From the NCBI RefSeq assembly GCF_016862555.1, contig NZ_BONE01000029.1, positions 31,833 to 95,832 of the forward strand: DNA of 64,000 nt. Reading direction: 5' to 3'. Source of the DNA: Asanoa siamensis (GTDB taxonomy: Bacteria; Actinomycetota; Actinomycetes; Mycobacteriales; Micromonosporaceae). A model generated the notes under the pieces. The model was not told the origin of the DNA and ran no database searches. It saw only the letters and a list, made by a program, of their open reading frames with translations. The position numbers and the translations under genes were made by a program. Below, in pieces: positions 34,601-44,700 of this stretch. The stretch's first letter is position 1. The number at the start of each line of letters is the position of its first letter.

Positions 34601-37600
34601 CGCACCTCCCACGTCACCGTCACGGTCTTGCCGGCCTCGACCTGCTCACGCAGGAACTTGCCGAACTCGTCGGCATCGGCCGCGGTCGACACGACTCGCT
34701 GCTGTTGCCTTGGCGGGGGAGGCGGAGGCGGAGGTGGTGGTGGCGGGGGTGGCGGTACAACGGCAAGAATCCTCGCCGCCTCGCGGGTTGCCGTTGACAG
34801 CGCCGCGGAAAGGTCGGCACCGAGCTGCTCGTGGCGGGCGGCCTCCTGGAGTCGCCGCAGGACACCCTGGGCGTCCTCGTCCGTAGCCGCCCGAAGGCGC
34901 AGCGCGTCGAGCAACGCCCACTGCGTATTCGCCAATGCGTTGACGACCGAGAAAGCCGACTTGAACGACTTGCTGGCGACCTCGTCGTCAACGTCACCGA
35001 CATCGGCGGTCGCGACCCGGTCGATGAGCGCGACATCGTCGGACTCGGTCGACAGAGCCTTCAGCATGCGCGCAACGCGGCGTGCGGTCGCCAACCGACC
35101 CGTCGTCGCCCCCGCGTCCAAGCCCAACGTATCCGCCCGTGAAGCCAGCTCACGCGCGGCTTCTTCCGCTGTCGACGCGTATTGCCGCGCCTGGGCGCGG
35201 ACAAGACCGACGAAAACGCCGAGGTTGCCAGCACTCCTCCACGCTGGCGGGTTCTCGCCGAACAGCCCCTGCGCGCGAAGGCGCGCCTTGGCCCAGCTCT
35301 CCTCGCTTGGCAGCGGGATCTGCCGCAGCTCCATGTTGTCGTTGATCGCCTGGACGCTGTCGACCGGCTCCTTGGTGCCGTGCAGGAACCAGGCCAGCTG
35401 CTGCTCCTCAGCGAATACCGCGAGGATCGCGTTCTGCAGCTCCCGCTCGAGGCCACGGGGCTTCGGCTGGTCGAGCAACGGACGCAGGACGTGCACCGGA
35501 AAATGCTCTTTGTAGCCCTGCTTTGCCGCCTCCTGGAGCAGGTGGCGGGACCACCAGCAGGTGGTCATCGTCAGGACGAAACGGTGCTCGACGAGCTCCC
35601 CGAGCTGCAACTGGTTGCAGATCCGCCGGATGGTCTTCTGGTCGGCGGTGTCGACAGCGGTGCCCTTCGTCGGGTCGGCCGCTGCCAGCCGGGCGTACTT
35701 GAGCACCTTGTTCAACTCGGCGCGGGTGATCGCCTTCTCGTCGTCGGGCAAGGCCGGTTTTCCGGGGTACGACCAGCCCAGCAGGTTTCCGGTCAGGTTG
35801 AGGAACGCGTCCCGAAGCGTGCCGCCGCGCGGGTCGCCCAGGTGCAGGGCCTCCTCGAGGGTGTGCAGGACGGGCACCGAGTCGACCTCGACGTTTGCGG
35901 CGTTGGGTGCGGCCGCCCCGTACGCCTGCTTGAACGCGTCGGTGATGGCGACCCGTAGCTGCTGCTGGCGCTGCTGGAGGTAGACCTTGCCCTGCTGCCG
36001 GTCGGCCGCCGACCAGTCCGCCGCGAGCGCGGTGAGCCGGTCACCGCTGCCGCCCGCGCCCAGCAGATAGTTGATCTTTGCGAGCTGGGCCACCCGCCCC
36101 ATCACCTCGTCGGTGAGGAACAGCGGCATCCAGAGCACCGTGCGGTGCCCGCGCTCGAGGGTCTCGATGCGGGCGAAGTCCTCGTTGCGCCGGTGCCCCG
36201 GGTCGAAGGGGTAGTCGACGATGATTCGCCAGCCGTCGCCGTGCCGGATCAGGGCGGAGTCGGGCATCGAGTCCTTGTCACGGACGTTTCCGAACCGCAC
36301 CTGGATCTCGTGCTTCCGACCGCGCCATTCCCGCTGGTAGGGCAGCTCCCCGAAAGTGCCGTCACGCAGCTCCAGGCCCAGCTCGCCGCTGACCATCTCA
36401 CGGACGAGCTGTTGCAGGACACCGGAGGTCGTCTCGTTGTACGGCACGAGGTCGAGCAGCCGGTCGTAGTCGACCGAGGTTAGCGTCACGGAGACGACCG
36501 GGTCCGGGCCGTCGCCGATGTGGAGCTGCCCCGCGTCAGCGGCGAGACGCCGCAGCCGGTCGAGCACGATCTGATTCTCGTAGCCCGCGATGGGTGAGGC
36601 GATCGATCCGAAGTTGAGGGCGTGCAGCTTCGCGGCGGTGAGGTTGTGCAGCGCCGGCACCTCCGCGACCAGCGCACCGAGGATCAGCGTCTTGACCAGC
36701 CGGTCGTCGATCCCGAACAGCTCGTGGGTGGTCGCCTCGGCCTCGCTGATGCCGTGGGTGGCGAGCAGCAAGGGCCGCAGCTTGTGCAGGTAGGTGTCGC
36801 GACCGGCCTGGAAGAGCTGCTTGAGCTCGGGACGGTCGGGCAGCTCGCCGCGCAGCACCAGTGGGTCGAACAGCGCCGCCACCCCGATGAGACCGCTGAC
36901 CCGCAGGGTGTCGCGCCGCTCGACGAGCAGCTCGGTCATCACCTTGAGGGCGGTGCGCTCCCGCTGGAGGGCCTGGGAGAGCGCCACCAGCGTCGCCACC
37001 AGGGCCGGTGAGAATGGGTAGAGGCGGCGGAACGAGGTCGCGTCGGAGCCGATACCGGCATCGCCGTACTGGTCGCCGAGCAGCAGGATGTCCCAGACGT
37101 CGCGGCGGCCCCGAACGGCCGCGAACGCCTCGTCGATGACGGCCTTCGCGGCGTCGTCGGCCTTCAGCAGCCGCTTCTCGGTGATCTCCGGCAGGTTGGT
37201 GTCGGCGAGCACGATGTCCTGGCCCAGCCGGCCCTGGACGCTTCGCATGACGTCGGCGAGGGCCGCCCGCTCGGTGCCGCCGACCTGCGGCCCGAGGAAG
37301 TCCTCGAGGTTGCGCTGCCGCGCGATGAACGACGCGATCGGCAGCGGGCGCGCGGTGTCGGACGACTCGACGAGCTTGTTGAGCTTGGCGCCCTCGGTCT
37401 GCACGAACGTGTGGTCGGCGATCTTCGTCGAGAGCCACAGGATCAGCTCGTCGAGGAAGAACACCATCGCGTCGTAGCCGAGGTCCTTCGCGTGCCGGGT
37501 GATGACGGCGAGCCCGGTGTCGAGGTCGAGGTATTCCCCACCATGCACCGCCCCGGTGAAGAACTCCCGGGTGAGCGCGCTGACGAGCGCGTCGCGGTCC

Positions 37601-38238
37601 TTGGTGCCGGGCGGCTCGGCGGCCGCCCGGTCGTAGCTCTCCGCGGTCCAACCTGACGCCTTCGCCCGCAGCGCGGACAGGTTGCCCCCACTGCCACCCG
37701 GCGTTACGCCGGTGCCGCGTAGGCGCTCGAGGAACCGCTCGTCGCCGAGGTCGGCCCGCAGCTTCGCGGCGTCGACGAGCAGGGCGTCCGACCGGTGTAC
37801 GGCCGGCGGTGGCGCGTCGGGGCGAAGCGCCGTGATCTGGCGCAGGTAGCCCTCGAGGATCGCCTGCTCGGTCGATCGGGCGTCGAGCATGTGGAACGTG
37901 AGGCTGAGGATTTGCTTGCCCTTGAGCCACTCGTCCGCTTTGGCGACCGCGCCGCCGAGGTTGCGCACCTGCCGCGCGGCTGCGTTATGGGCCAGGATCT
38001 CCCGCAGTACCGCCATGAAGTGCGACTTGCCGGAGCCGAACGAGCCGTGCAGAAACTTCGCCTGCGATCGCCCGCTGCTGACCGCGTGCCCGATGAGGCT
38101 GAGCGCCTCGTCGAAGTTCTTCCGCAGGTCGTCGGTGACGACGTAACGCTCGAGGTCGGCGCCCTCCGACGCCCGCACCACGAAGTCGGCGTCGCCGACC
38201 GACGTGGGGATTGTGATCAGCTCGCGTAGCAACGTCAT
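34597..38238 (-). CDS. pglY: BREX large ATPase PglY (BrxC family)
   Basis: 1213 residues. Walker A GSFGSGKS is at 65-72; the first 600 residues have the AAA-type core with VFFLDELILWLS as the Walker B-like strand. The C-terminal part is helical, then has a run of 15 prolines followed by a short tail ending VTVTWEVR. The ATG overlaps the pglX stop by 4 nt. PglY is the ATPase of the type 2 system and is homologous to BrxC of type 1. It is predicted cytoplasmic, acting with PglX and PglZ on DNA modification and phage restriction. No disrupting frameshift is present. Confidence 0.92.
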   Translation of the reverse strand: MTLLRELITIPTSVGDADFVVRASEGADLERYVVTDDLRKNFDEALSLIGHAVSSGRSQAKFLHGSFGSGKSHFMAVLREILAHNAAARQVRNLGGAVAKADEWLKGKQILSLTFHMLDARSTEQAILEGYLRQITALRPDAPPPAVHRSDALLVDAAKLRADLGDERFLERLRGTGVTPGGSGGNLSALRAKASGWTAESYDRAAAEPPGTKDRDALVSALTREFFTGAVHGGEYLDLDTGLAVITRHAKDLGYDAMVFFLDELILWLSTKIADHTFVQTEGAKLNKLVESSDTARPLPIASFIARQRNLEDFLGPQVGGTERAALADVMRSVQGRLGQDIVLADTNLPEITEKRLLKADDAAKAVIDEAFAAVRGRRDVWDILLLGDQYGDAGIGSDATSFRRLYPFSPALVATLVALSQALQRERTALKVMTELLVERRDTLRVSGLIGVAALFDPLVLRGELPDRPELKQLFQAGRDTYLHKLRPLLLATHGISEAEATTHELFGIDDRLVKTLILGALVAEVPALHNLTAAKLHALNFGSIASPIAGYENQIVLDRLRRLAADAGQLHIGDGPDPVVSVTLTSVDYDRLLDLVPYNETTSGVLQQLVREMVSGELGLELRDGTFGELPYQREWRGRKHEIQVRFGNVRDKDSMPDSALIRHGDGWRIIVDYPFDPGHRRNEDFARIETLERGHRTVLWMPLFLTDEVMGRVAQLAKINYLLGAGGSGDRLTALAADWSAADRQQGKVYLQQRQQQLRVAITDAFKQAYGAAAPNAANVEVDSVPVLHTLEEALHLGDPRGGTLRDAFLNLTGNLLGWSYPGKPALPDDEKAITRAELNKVLKYARLAAADPTKGTAVDTADQKTIRRICNQLQLGELVEHRFVLTMTTCWWSRHLLQEAAKQGYKEHFPVHVLRPLLDQPKPRGLERELQNAILAVFAEEQQLAWFLHGTKEPVDSVQAINDNMELRQIPLPSEESWAKARLRAQGLFGENPPAWRSAGNLGVFVGLVRAQARQYASTAEEAARELASRADTLGLDAGATTGRLATARRVARMLKALSTESDDVALIDRVATADVGDVDDEVASKSFKSAFSVVNALANTQWALLDALRLRAATDEDAQGVLRRLQEAARHEQLGADLSAALSTATREAARILAVVPPPPPPPPPPPPPPPRQQQRVVSTAADADEFGKFLREQVEAGKTVTVTWEVR
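34711..34755 (-). repeat. 45-bp polyproline-coding tract in pglY
   Basis: Fifteen consecutive CCN codons encode 15 prolines about 43 residues before the PglY C-terminus, between LAVV and RQQQRVV. On the plus strand it reads as NGG triplets (mostly cgg, agg and tgg). Such tracts can change length by slippage in whole codons and slow translation without EF-P. Confidence 0.95.
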
Positions 38239-41200
38239 GCGGGCACCTCCACTCCCCTGATGCTGGCAAGCTCAGCCCGGTCGGCGTCAAGAGCGGCCAG
38301 CTCGGTGTCGATCAGACCGGTGAAGAACTGCGCGGGTGAGCCCGGAAAACCCGGCTTCGGGTCAGCGTGCCACTGGTGCAGCCACGGCTCCAACTCGGCG
38401 ATGCCGGCCAGGATCGGGAGCAGCCGGTCCGCCTTCCAGCCACCCTGCGTCTTGCGGTCGAGGTAGATCGTGGCCAGCGCCTGCGCCTGCGCGAGATGGT
38501 CCCAGCCCGCCCAACCGATTAGCTCGGTGCTGTCACCATCCCGACCCGCCTTCGGGTACGAGATGAACCGCTCCTTGGGCACATCGAGCTTGCCCCGGTT
38601 ACGCCAGTAGCTCGCCTTAACGAAGTCCCCCGACGTGTACTTGGGCGGCACTGCAATGTCGACCTTCTCCCCTGCATCCTCCCGACGCTGCAAGGCCCAA
38701 GCCCGTTCCCATTGCGCCCGCTTCCGCAGCCCTCCGGCCTTGTAGCGCTGGCTCGGCAGGTACGGAACATGCTCGTCGGCGAGCAGCTTGGCCAGAGACC
38801 GAACCAGATCGTGCTGGTCGGTCTCCATGTAGAGGTCAAGCACGGTCCGAAAGTCCTCGTCGTGCCGAACCCGATCAGCAAGGTGTTCCACCGACAGCGG
38901 CGTCGGAGCGCCGGCCCACAACGCCGGGGCTTCAAGCCGGTCAAGCAGCCAACCGCGAAGTGCCCGCTGCTGCAGGGCGTCCCAACCCTCGGTAGTCCAC
39001 CGACGCTTATATTCGGGCCGCTCGATCAGCGCGATGTTCCGATCCGACTCGATGACCGCGATCCGCTTCTCGACCAGCGCTCGATACTCCGGAGACCAGC
39101 CCGCCGGCGGTTCCGTTATCGGCGTCGACCCGTGCCGCGCAAACCAGTCGGTTTCGATTTCGCCTGCGGCTATTCTGCGCGCCAGGACGATCTCAAAAGC
39201 GCGCTCTCCAAGCGTCAACTCAGGAAAGTCGGCCGCTGTCAACTGCTCGTCGATGAGCCCATATCGGCGGTAGATGTCCCAATCGAGTTCTTCCTGACGA
39301 GCTATCATCTCGCCGCGAACGGCGACCCATCTGACAGCCGCTCGTTCCAGTGCGCCTCTGCTTGGCGCGTCATCAAGGACAAGTGCTGAGGGCAACGTCC
39401 GCGCCAGCTCTTGTGCAAGTTCAACAAGCTCGCCTCCCCCGGCCGTCACCAAGTCATCAGGTAGCGGGAATTCCTCAAGCTTAGTTCCAGTAAACTCCCA
39501 GCGATCCATCCACGCTTCCGGCTGGATTCCTCTGCCAATTCCGCTTCCCGCCTTACTCTGGCTAACTTGCTTGAGCCAGAAGCAGGCCGTGGAGCTGTTC
39601 AGCACGCCGAGCAGCCGCAGATGATCGTCTTCCGTCGCCCCCTCCGGCAACTTAACCACCGGCGCAGAACGACTGAATACTTTCCCACCTCGGTCGAAAA
39701 CGAAGTGATTGTGGGTAGCCACAAACGCAAATGACAACGACAATTTTGTAGTGAATCGCTTGGGGAAGAACATCGAATATTCGAACCACAGAAGACCTCG
39801 CTCTAGTTGCGTAGACCCATACGCGACCCGCTCAGAAAGCGAGCGGCGAACGGGCCAGAGCAACTTGAGCACGGCCGGAGACGCCGTAGGCTCGAGTGAC
39901 TTGGAGTCGTAAGGCCACAACCCGACAAGCGCGTCGGCTATCGACCAATCTCTGACAACCTCTCCCTCTATCATTGGCAGTTGCTGCAATGTTGGGACGC
40001 CATTCCGTCGAAGCACGCCCTCACCCAAAAAGTAAGCGTGATCCTCTCGCGTCACGGCTCCCGAGCCAATGTCAGAGACTACATCCCGCAGGACACTCGA
40101 TGACGACTTCTCTAGCAACTGCATTACTTGCCCCGCGCCACCCCCACTCAGACTCCAAGGGTGCCTTGCGAATGTTCCACGATCGATGTCTGCGACCGAT
40201 ATCCAAGCCGACTCAGTGCCCGAATGGTCTATTTGTTCGGATATCGCACGCCAAACGATTCCATTCGAAGGATCAGTGGGTTGCACAGGCTCACCGCGGA
40301 CTCCTAGTACCGCGCGGACCGACACGGGCCGACGTCGGGGGTTCGAACGGCCGATCAAGATCACTGTTGGTGTCCCGTGGCCCGGAATATAGGCACCTGA
40401 GGTGTCGATCACCTCGGTTAGCTCGACTCGGTCGGCAAAGTAATCGTTGATGAGCTTGGCGCCGAACTCGCGCTTCATGAAGGCGTTCGAGGTGATCTGG
40501 CCGACGTAGCCCGCGCCTTCGCCGTGTTCGTCTGAGCGCTGCGCGAGGTCGAAGAAGCGCTTCGCGAAGGGCACGCCGAGCTGATACTGCCGGTGGCAGA
40601 CGTCCCGATACAACTCCCGATAGGTGCGGTTGCGCGCGCTGTCCTTCACAGTGATGTAGGGCGGGTTGCCCACGACGACGGTGTACTGGCCGTTCTTCAA
40701 ATACTTGCCGAGCAGGTCGCCGTCTTCCGTCCACAGCGGATACTCCGACTCGCCCTCGAAGGCCGCAAGCATGTTGCCCTGGTGAGATGAGTCCTCGCCC
40801 CAGCCCAGGAGGGAGTCGCCGACGGCTACCTGCACGGGGAACTTCGTCGCCAGGTTACGGTGGCCCGAGGCCTTGAGGCCCGCGATCAAGAGCCGGAAAC
40901 GGGCGATGGCGGCGGCCGCCGGGTTGATGTCCACGCCCGTGACCTGCCTAAGCGCTTTGTCTACCAAGAGGTTTGCGGGCGTTGCCGGTTCCCGTTCCTT
41001 CCAGCGTTCGAACAACCGGTTGAACGCGCCGAGCAAGAAGTGGCCGGAGCCGCACGTCGGGTCGATAACGCTCATGTTGGCGAGGCCGAACTCGCGATAC
41101 GCGGGCTCGAATGTCCGGTCGAGGATGAACTCCTCCACGAACTCGGGCGTCTGGAGCAGCGCGTACGTCTCCCGGGCGTGCGCCGAGAGGTCCTGATAGA

Positions 41201-41729
41201 GGTCGCCCAGGAAACGCGTCTCCAGCTCGTCGGACCGCAGCGACGCAGACCCCGGGCCTCGGCGGAAGAAGTCGGACAGCTCTTCAGCCGCGCGTCCGGA
41301 AATGTCGAACCGCCACACCGGGTCGTGCTCGCCGAACAACGACGAGGTCGAGTCGGCGATGAAGCGGAACGCCCTCCGAAGCCAGAAACGGTCGTTCTGC
41401 GTCGGGTTCTTTATTAGGTGGTCCTGGCGGTTCTGGAGGGCGGTCTCGACCGACGCGCGCTCCCCCGGCCCGCCGATCCACACCTGCCGAACCAGCTCGT
41501 TGTCCTCGCAGAAACGCACGAAGACGCAGCCGAGCACCCACGCGACGGCCGCTTGGTCGAGCACGTCCTCCAGCCACGTCTCATAGGTCGCCGCGGTCCG
41601 GCGGGCGGCGCGGGCCGCCGCGTACTCCTTGCGCAGCTCGGCGTCCAGCGCCTCGTTGGCTGGTACCTGCTCGCGGAGGTCCTCGACCAGGAGGCCGACC
41701 TGCTTTTGCAGGGGGGCGAGCGCGATCAC
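38235..41729 (-). CDS. pglX: BREX DNA adenine methyltransferase PglX
   Basis: 1164 residues from a GTG at 41729 that overlaps the pglW stop (GTGA); the longer open frame upstream is a shadow of pglW. The SAM-binding motif DPTCGSGHFLL is near residue 220 and the N6-adenine catalytic NPPY near residue 355, followed by a long target-recognition and C-terminal region. In BREX systems PglX methylates the host recognition sequence, and in type 2 it is also needed for restriction. Residues about 437-867 are encoded by DNA of clearly lower G+C than the rest of the operon, consistent with an exchanged specificity region. A six-G run lies at codons 5-7. The frame is intact. Confidence 0.93.
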   Translation of the reverse strand: MIALAPLQKQVGLLVEDLREQVPANEALDAELRKEYAAARAARRTAATYETWLEDVLDQAAVAWVLGCVFVRFCEDNELVRQVWIGGPGERASVETALQNRQDHLIKNPTQNDRFWLRRAFRFIADSTSSLFGEHDPVWRFDISGRAAEELSDFFRRGPGSASLRSDELETRFLGDLYQDLSAHARETYALLQTPEFVEEFILDRTFEPAYREFGLANMSVIDPTCGSGHFLLGAFNRLFERWKEREPATPANLLVDKALRQVTGVDINPAAAAIARFRLLIAGLKASGHRNLATKFPVQVAVGDSLLGWGEDSSHQGNMLAAFEGESEYPLWTEDGDLLGKYLKNGQYTVVVGNPPYITVKDSARNRTYRELYRDVCHRQYQLGVPFAKRFFDLAQRSDEHGEGAGYVGQITSNAFMKREFGAKLINDYFADRVELTEVIDTSGAYIPGHGTPTVILIGRSNPRRRPVSVRAVLGVRGEPVQPTDPSNGIVWRAISEQIDHSGTESAWISVADIDRGTFARHPWSLSGGGAGQVMQLLEKSSSSVLRDVVSDIGSGAVTREDHAYFLGEGVLRRNGVPTLQQLPMIEGEVVRDWSIADALVGLWPYDSKSLEPTASPAVLKLLWPVRRSLSERVAYGSTQLERGLLWFEYSMFFPKRFTTKLSLSFAFVATHNHFVFDRGGKVFSRSAPVVKLPEGATEDDHLRLLGVLNSSTACFWLKQVSQSKAGSGIGRGIQPEAWMDRWEFTGTKLEEFPLPDDLVTAGGGELVELAQELARTLPSALVLDDAPSRGALERAAVRWVAVRGEMIARQEELDWDIYRRYGLIDEQLTAADFPELTLGERAFEIVLARRIAAGEIETDWFARHGSTPITEPPAGWSPEYRALVEKRIAVIESDRNIALIERPEYKRRWTTEGWDALQQRALRGWLLDRLEAPALWAGAPTPLSVEHLADRVRHDEDFRTVLDLYMETDQHDLVRSLAKLLADEHVPYLPSQRYKAGGLRKRAQWERAWALQRREDAGEKVDIAVPPKYTSGDFVKASYWRNRGKLDVPKERFISYPKAGRDGDSTELIGWAGWDHLAQAQALATIYLDRKTQGGWKADRLLPILAGIAELEPWLHQWHADPKPGFPGSPAQFFTGLIDTELAALDADRAELASIRGVEVPA
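41711..41716 (-). repeat. Six-G homopolymer at the start of pglX
   Basis: A run of six G on the plus strand (six C in the coding strand) spans codons 5-7 of pglX. Slippage here would frameshift the gene almost at its start. In Streptomyces coelicolor Pgl resistance varies through a G tract in pglX (established knowledge); this one is short and in frame. Confidence 0.6.
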
Positions 41730-44700
41730 GAGGCGTTCCCTTCGGAGGCGGGCTTGAGCGGCCACGTGCCGGGCAGCCATAGCGACTGGCTGGCCGGCGA
41801 CGTGAGCGGCAACTGGACAGCATCGAGCATGGCCGGCTCGGGCCGGCGGGCAGGCACGAGCAGGAGCCGGGCTGCGGGACGGGCCCGGCTCGGGTCGGCC
41901 ATCTCCTGGAGGACCTGGAGCTGCCCGAAACGGGCGAGTGGCGCGAGGTCGGTCAACAGCAACGGCTCTTCGACCGCCAGCGCCGCCACCAGGCCTGGCA
42001 TGACCTCGTGCTCGACGATCTCCACCAAACTGCGAAAGTCGGGGTCGGTCGTGTCGCCGCTGTCGGCAGCGACGATGGCGTCCCACGGGAAGTCCAGCGC
42101 ACGCAGTCCACGCAATACGTGCGCCTTGACGTTGACCTCGGTGAGCCCGAGCCGGGCGACCAGCTCTTCCCGCGCCACGCGGTAGCGCATCATTGGCACG
42201 AGAACGGCGAGAAACGCCCGCCGAGAGACCGCCGAAGCGAGCTTGGTGTCCGCATCGACGGCGTCCGCTCGGTCGGCGAGCGGTCCCGTGCTCGCCATAC
42301 GGGTGCTGCTCGGGGCGAGGGTGGCGGAACGCATGACGTACGCGTGCCTGGCGTCGTCCCACCGCAGCGGCACGTCGCAGCGCTCGAGCAGCTCGTCGAG
42401 GCGGTACCGCTGGGTCGGCATGGCCTCGGCACGTGGGAATCTCGCGTGCACTCGGGCTCGAAGTTGTTCGATCGCCATCGACTGGCCGAGCAGGCCGTTG
42501 CGGGCAAGCCGCAGCGTACGCTCGGCGCCCATCCCTACGGGATAGATCTGCCCCTGGGCGTTGACGTCGGCGACGTTGTTGCTCGCGGCTGCGGCGATTT
42601 GGAGCAGCCGGTTGTCGTTGATCGGCGGCGCCCCGTCAGGCGCCGGGATACGCCGGAGCTCCTCGACGGCCCGCGCGCGGGTGGCCAGCGGATCGTCGTT
42701 GGCCAAAGCCGCGGCGCGCCGACCCAGAGCCACGGCGTACCCGAGCAGGTGGGTGGCGGTCGTCGCGGCCGCCGGATCGTCGGGTTCACGACCAACCAGC
42801 ACGACGTCGGAGCCCCGGAATCGCTGGATCGCCACCCTGGCGTCCCCGCCCCGGCTGAGCTCCGCCTCCACGGCGGCGCGCACGACACCGACGGCCTGCG
42901 CGGCGCGCTTGGGCCCGTCCGAATAGGACCCTCGGGCAGCGACGAGCGCCTCGGCCAGCTCGCCGGCCGACATGACGCCACCGCGGGCCTCCAGCAGCGC
43001 GACGATCTCGTTGCGCACCGCGATCAGATGGTCATTGGCCAGCCACGATTGGGTCTGCTTGCGCACCAGGGTCGAGACCTGGGGCTGTGTGAGCCCGATC
43101 TGCGCTGCGGCGTCGCTCTGGGAAAGCCACCCCAGGTAAGACCCATCCGCCGTCGGTGCCTGTCCGAGAAGCGTCGCGACTGCGTCGCGGTCCTTCGCTG
43201 GCCGAGCCGGCAGTAGCGATGAAGACACGGCCTCGATGCCCTGCGCGCGCGGAACACGTTCCTCGGGTGTCTCCTCGCGGGTCTCCTGCGGCAGGCGCGC
43301 CCGCAACGCCCGCACCTGCGCGAGGATCTCCTTGCGGGTGGCGTCCGGAACGCCTTGCGCCCGTGTGAGCGCCGACGGCTCGTAATCGAGCAGCTCCCCG
43401 ACGGTGTGCACGCCGAGCCGCTCCAGTGCCGACCGCGCGCGGGCCGTCAAGCCCACTGCTTCCAGCAGGCTGTCCCGCGTGAGTGTGTCGGGCGCCTCTG
43501 CCGGGACGGTCGGGATGTCCTTGAAGATGGTCCGCCACGCGTCGGTCATCTCCTCGGCGGTGTCGAACCGTTGACCCGCGTCCCGGCGCAACGCTCGCGC
43601 GAAGAAGGCCGCGAGACGGTCGGCGATCGAGGAGTCGAACGCGCCAGGATCGATGGTGACCTCGTCGGCGATCGCGGCCGGGTTGGCGTTGTCACCCCAG
43701 CGCGGCAGGCCGCCGGTCGCCATCTCGTAGAGCGTGACCGCTGCGGCGAACCGGTCGGCGGCCGCGTCGTAACGCATCCGGCGCGGCGGCCCGAGGAACG
43801 GGTCCAGATAGGGCCGCGTGCCGGCGCCGAGCTGGTCCACCGGCGTCGCCGCCAGTGAGAAGTCGAAGACGCACAGATGGAGCTGCCGGTCCTTAGGGCG
43901 CGGCCGGGCCGCCAGGTTGGCCGGCTTGAGGTCGCGGTGCCAGACGCCCTCACCTTCTAGGAAGCTGATGATGTCCATGAGGTCGCGGCCGTACCGCTCG
44001 AGCAGGTCGAGCGCGAGGCGCCGGCCGCCGGCGAGCTCGTCGGCGAGTGTCCGGTCGCCGGCACTCTCCAGGACGAGCGTGGTCCGGCCGCCGACCGTCA
44101 CGGGGCCGGCTAGCAACTCCGCGACCTGCCAGTGGTGGCGCATCGTCTTGAGCACCGCGGCTTCGGCGCCGAGTCGGTCGGCGTACTGCTCGTCGCGGGC
44201 GACCTTCAGCACCCGGGTCCTGATGCCGTCGGGTGTCTCCTCGGATACGAGCAGGGCCGTCGCCGTCGCGCCGGTGCCCAACCGCCGCACGACGGTGAAC
44301 CCGCCTTCGAGCACCATGCCCTTCTGGGCGTGCAGCGGATCGATGACCGGCTCGGGCTCTGGGCGCGTCAGCTCGTCCCACACGTCGTCCAGACCAGCCC
44401 GGAAGGCCGACGCGGTCTTGACTCGACCCGCGGGGTCGCCTCGGGTCGCGTCGTAGATCAGCGTCAGCAGCGCGTTCGGCATGCCGTCAGCCACCGCGGC
44501 GAGGTTGAGCCCGCCGTCATGGACGGCGGTTACCAGCTCCTCCGGCGAGGCGGCCGGCGGCTCACCGCTGAAGATCCGGTAGGCGAGCGCGCCGAGGGAG
44601 AAGACGTCGAGCTGGCTGCCGGGTACGTCGCCGCGGTTGACCGCCTCCGGCGCCTGGTAGGTGCGCACCTCGTCGTCGAAGAAGAGCTCCAGCCCCGCTC

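Noticed and set aside
41730..42362. Longer N-terminus for pglX
   Set aside because: It lies inside pglW in another frame; the GTG at 41729 overlapping the pglW stop fits the operon's 4-nt overlap rule.
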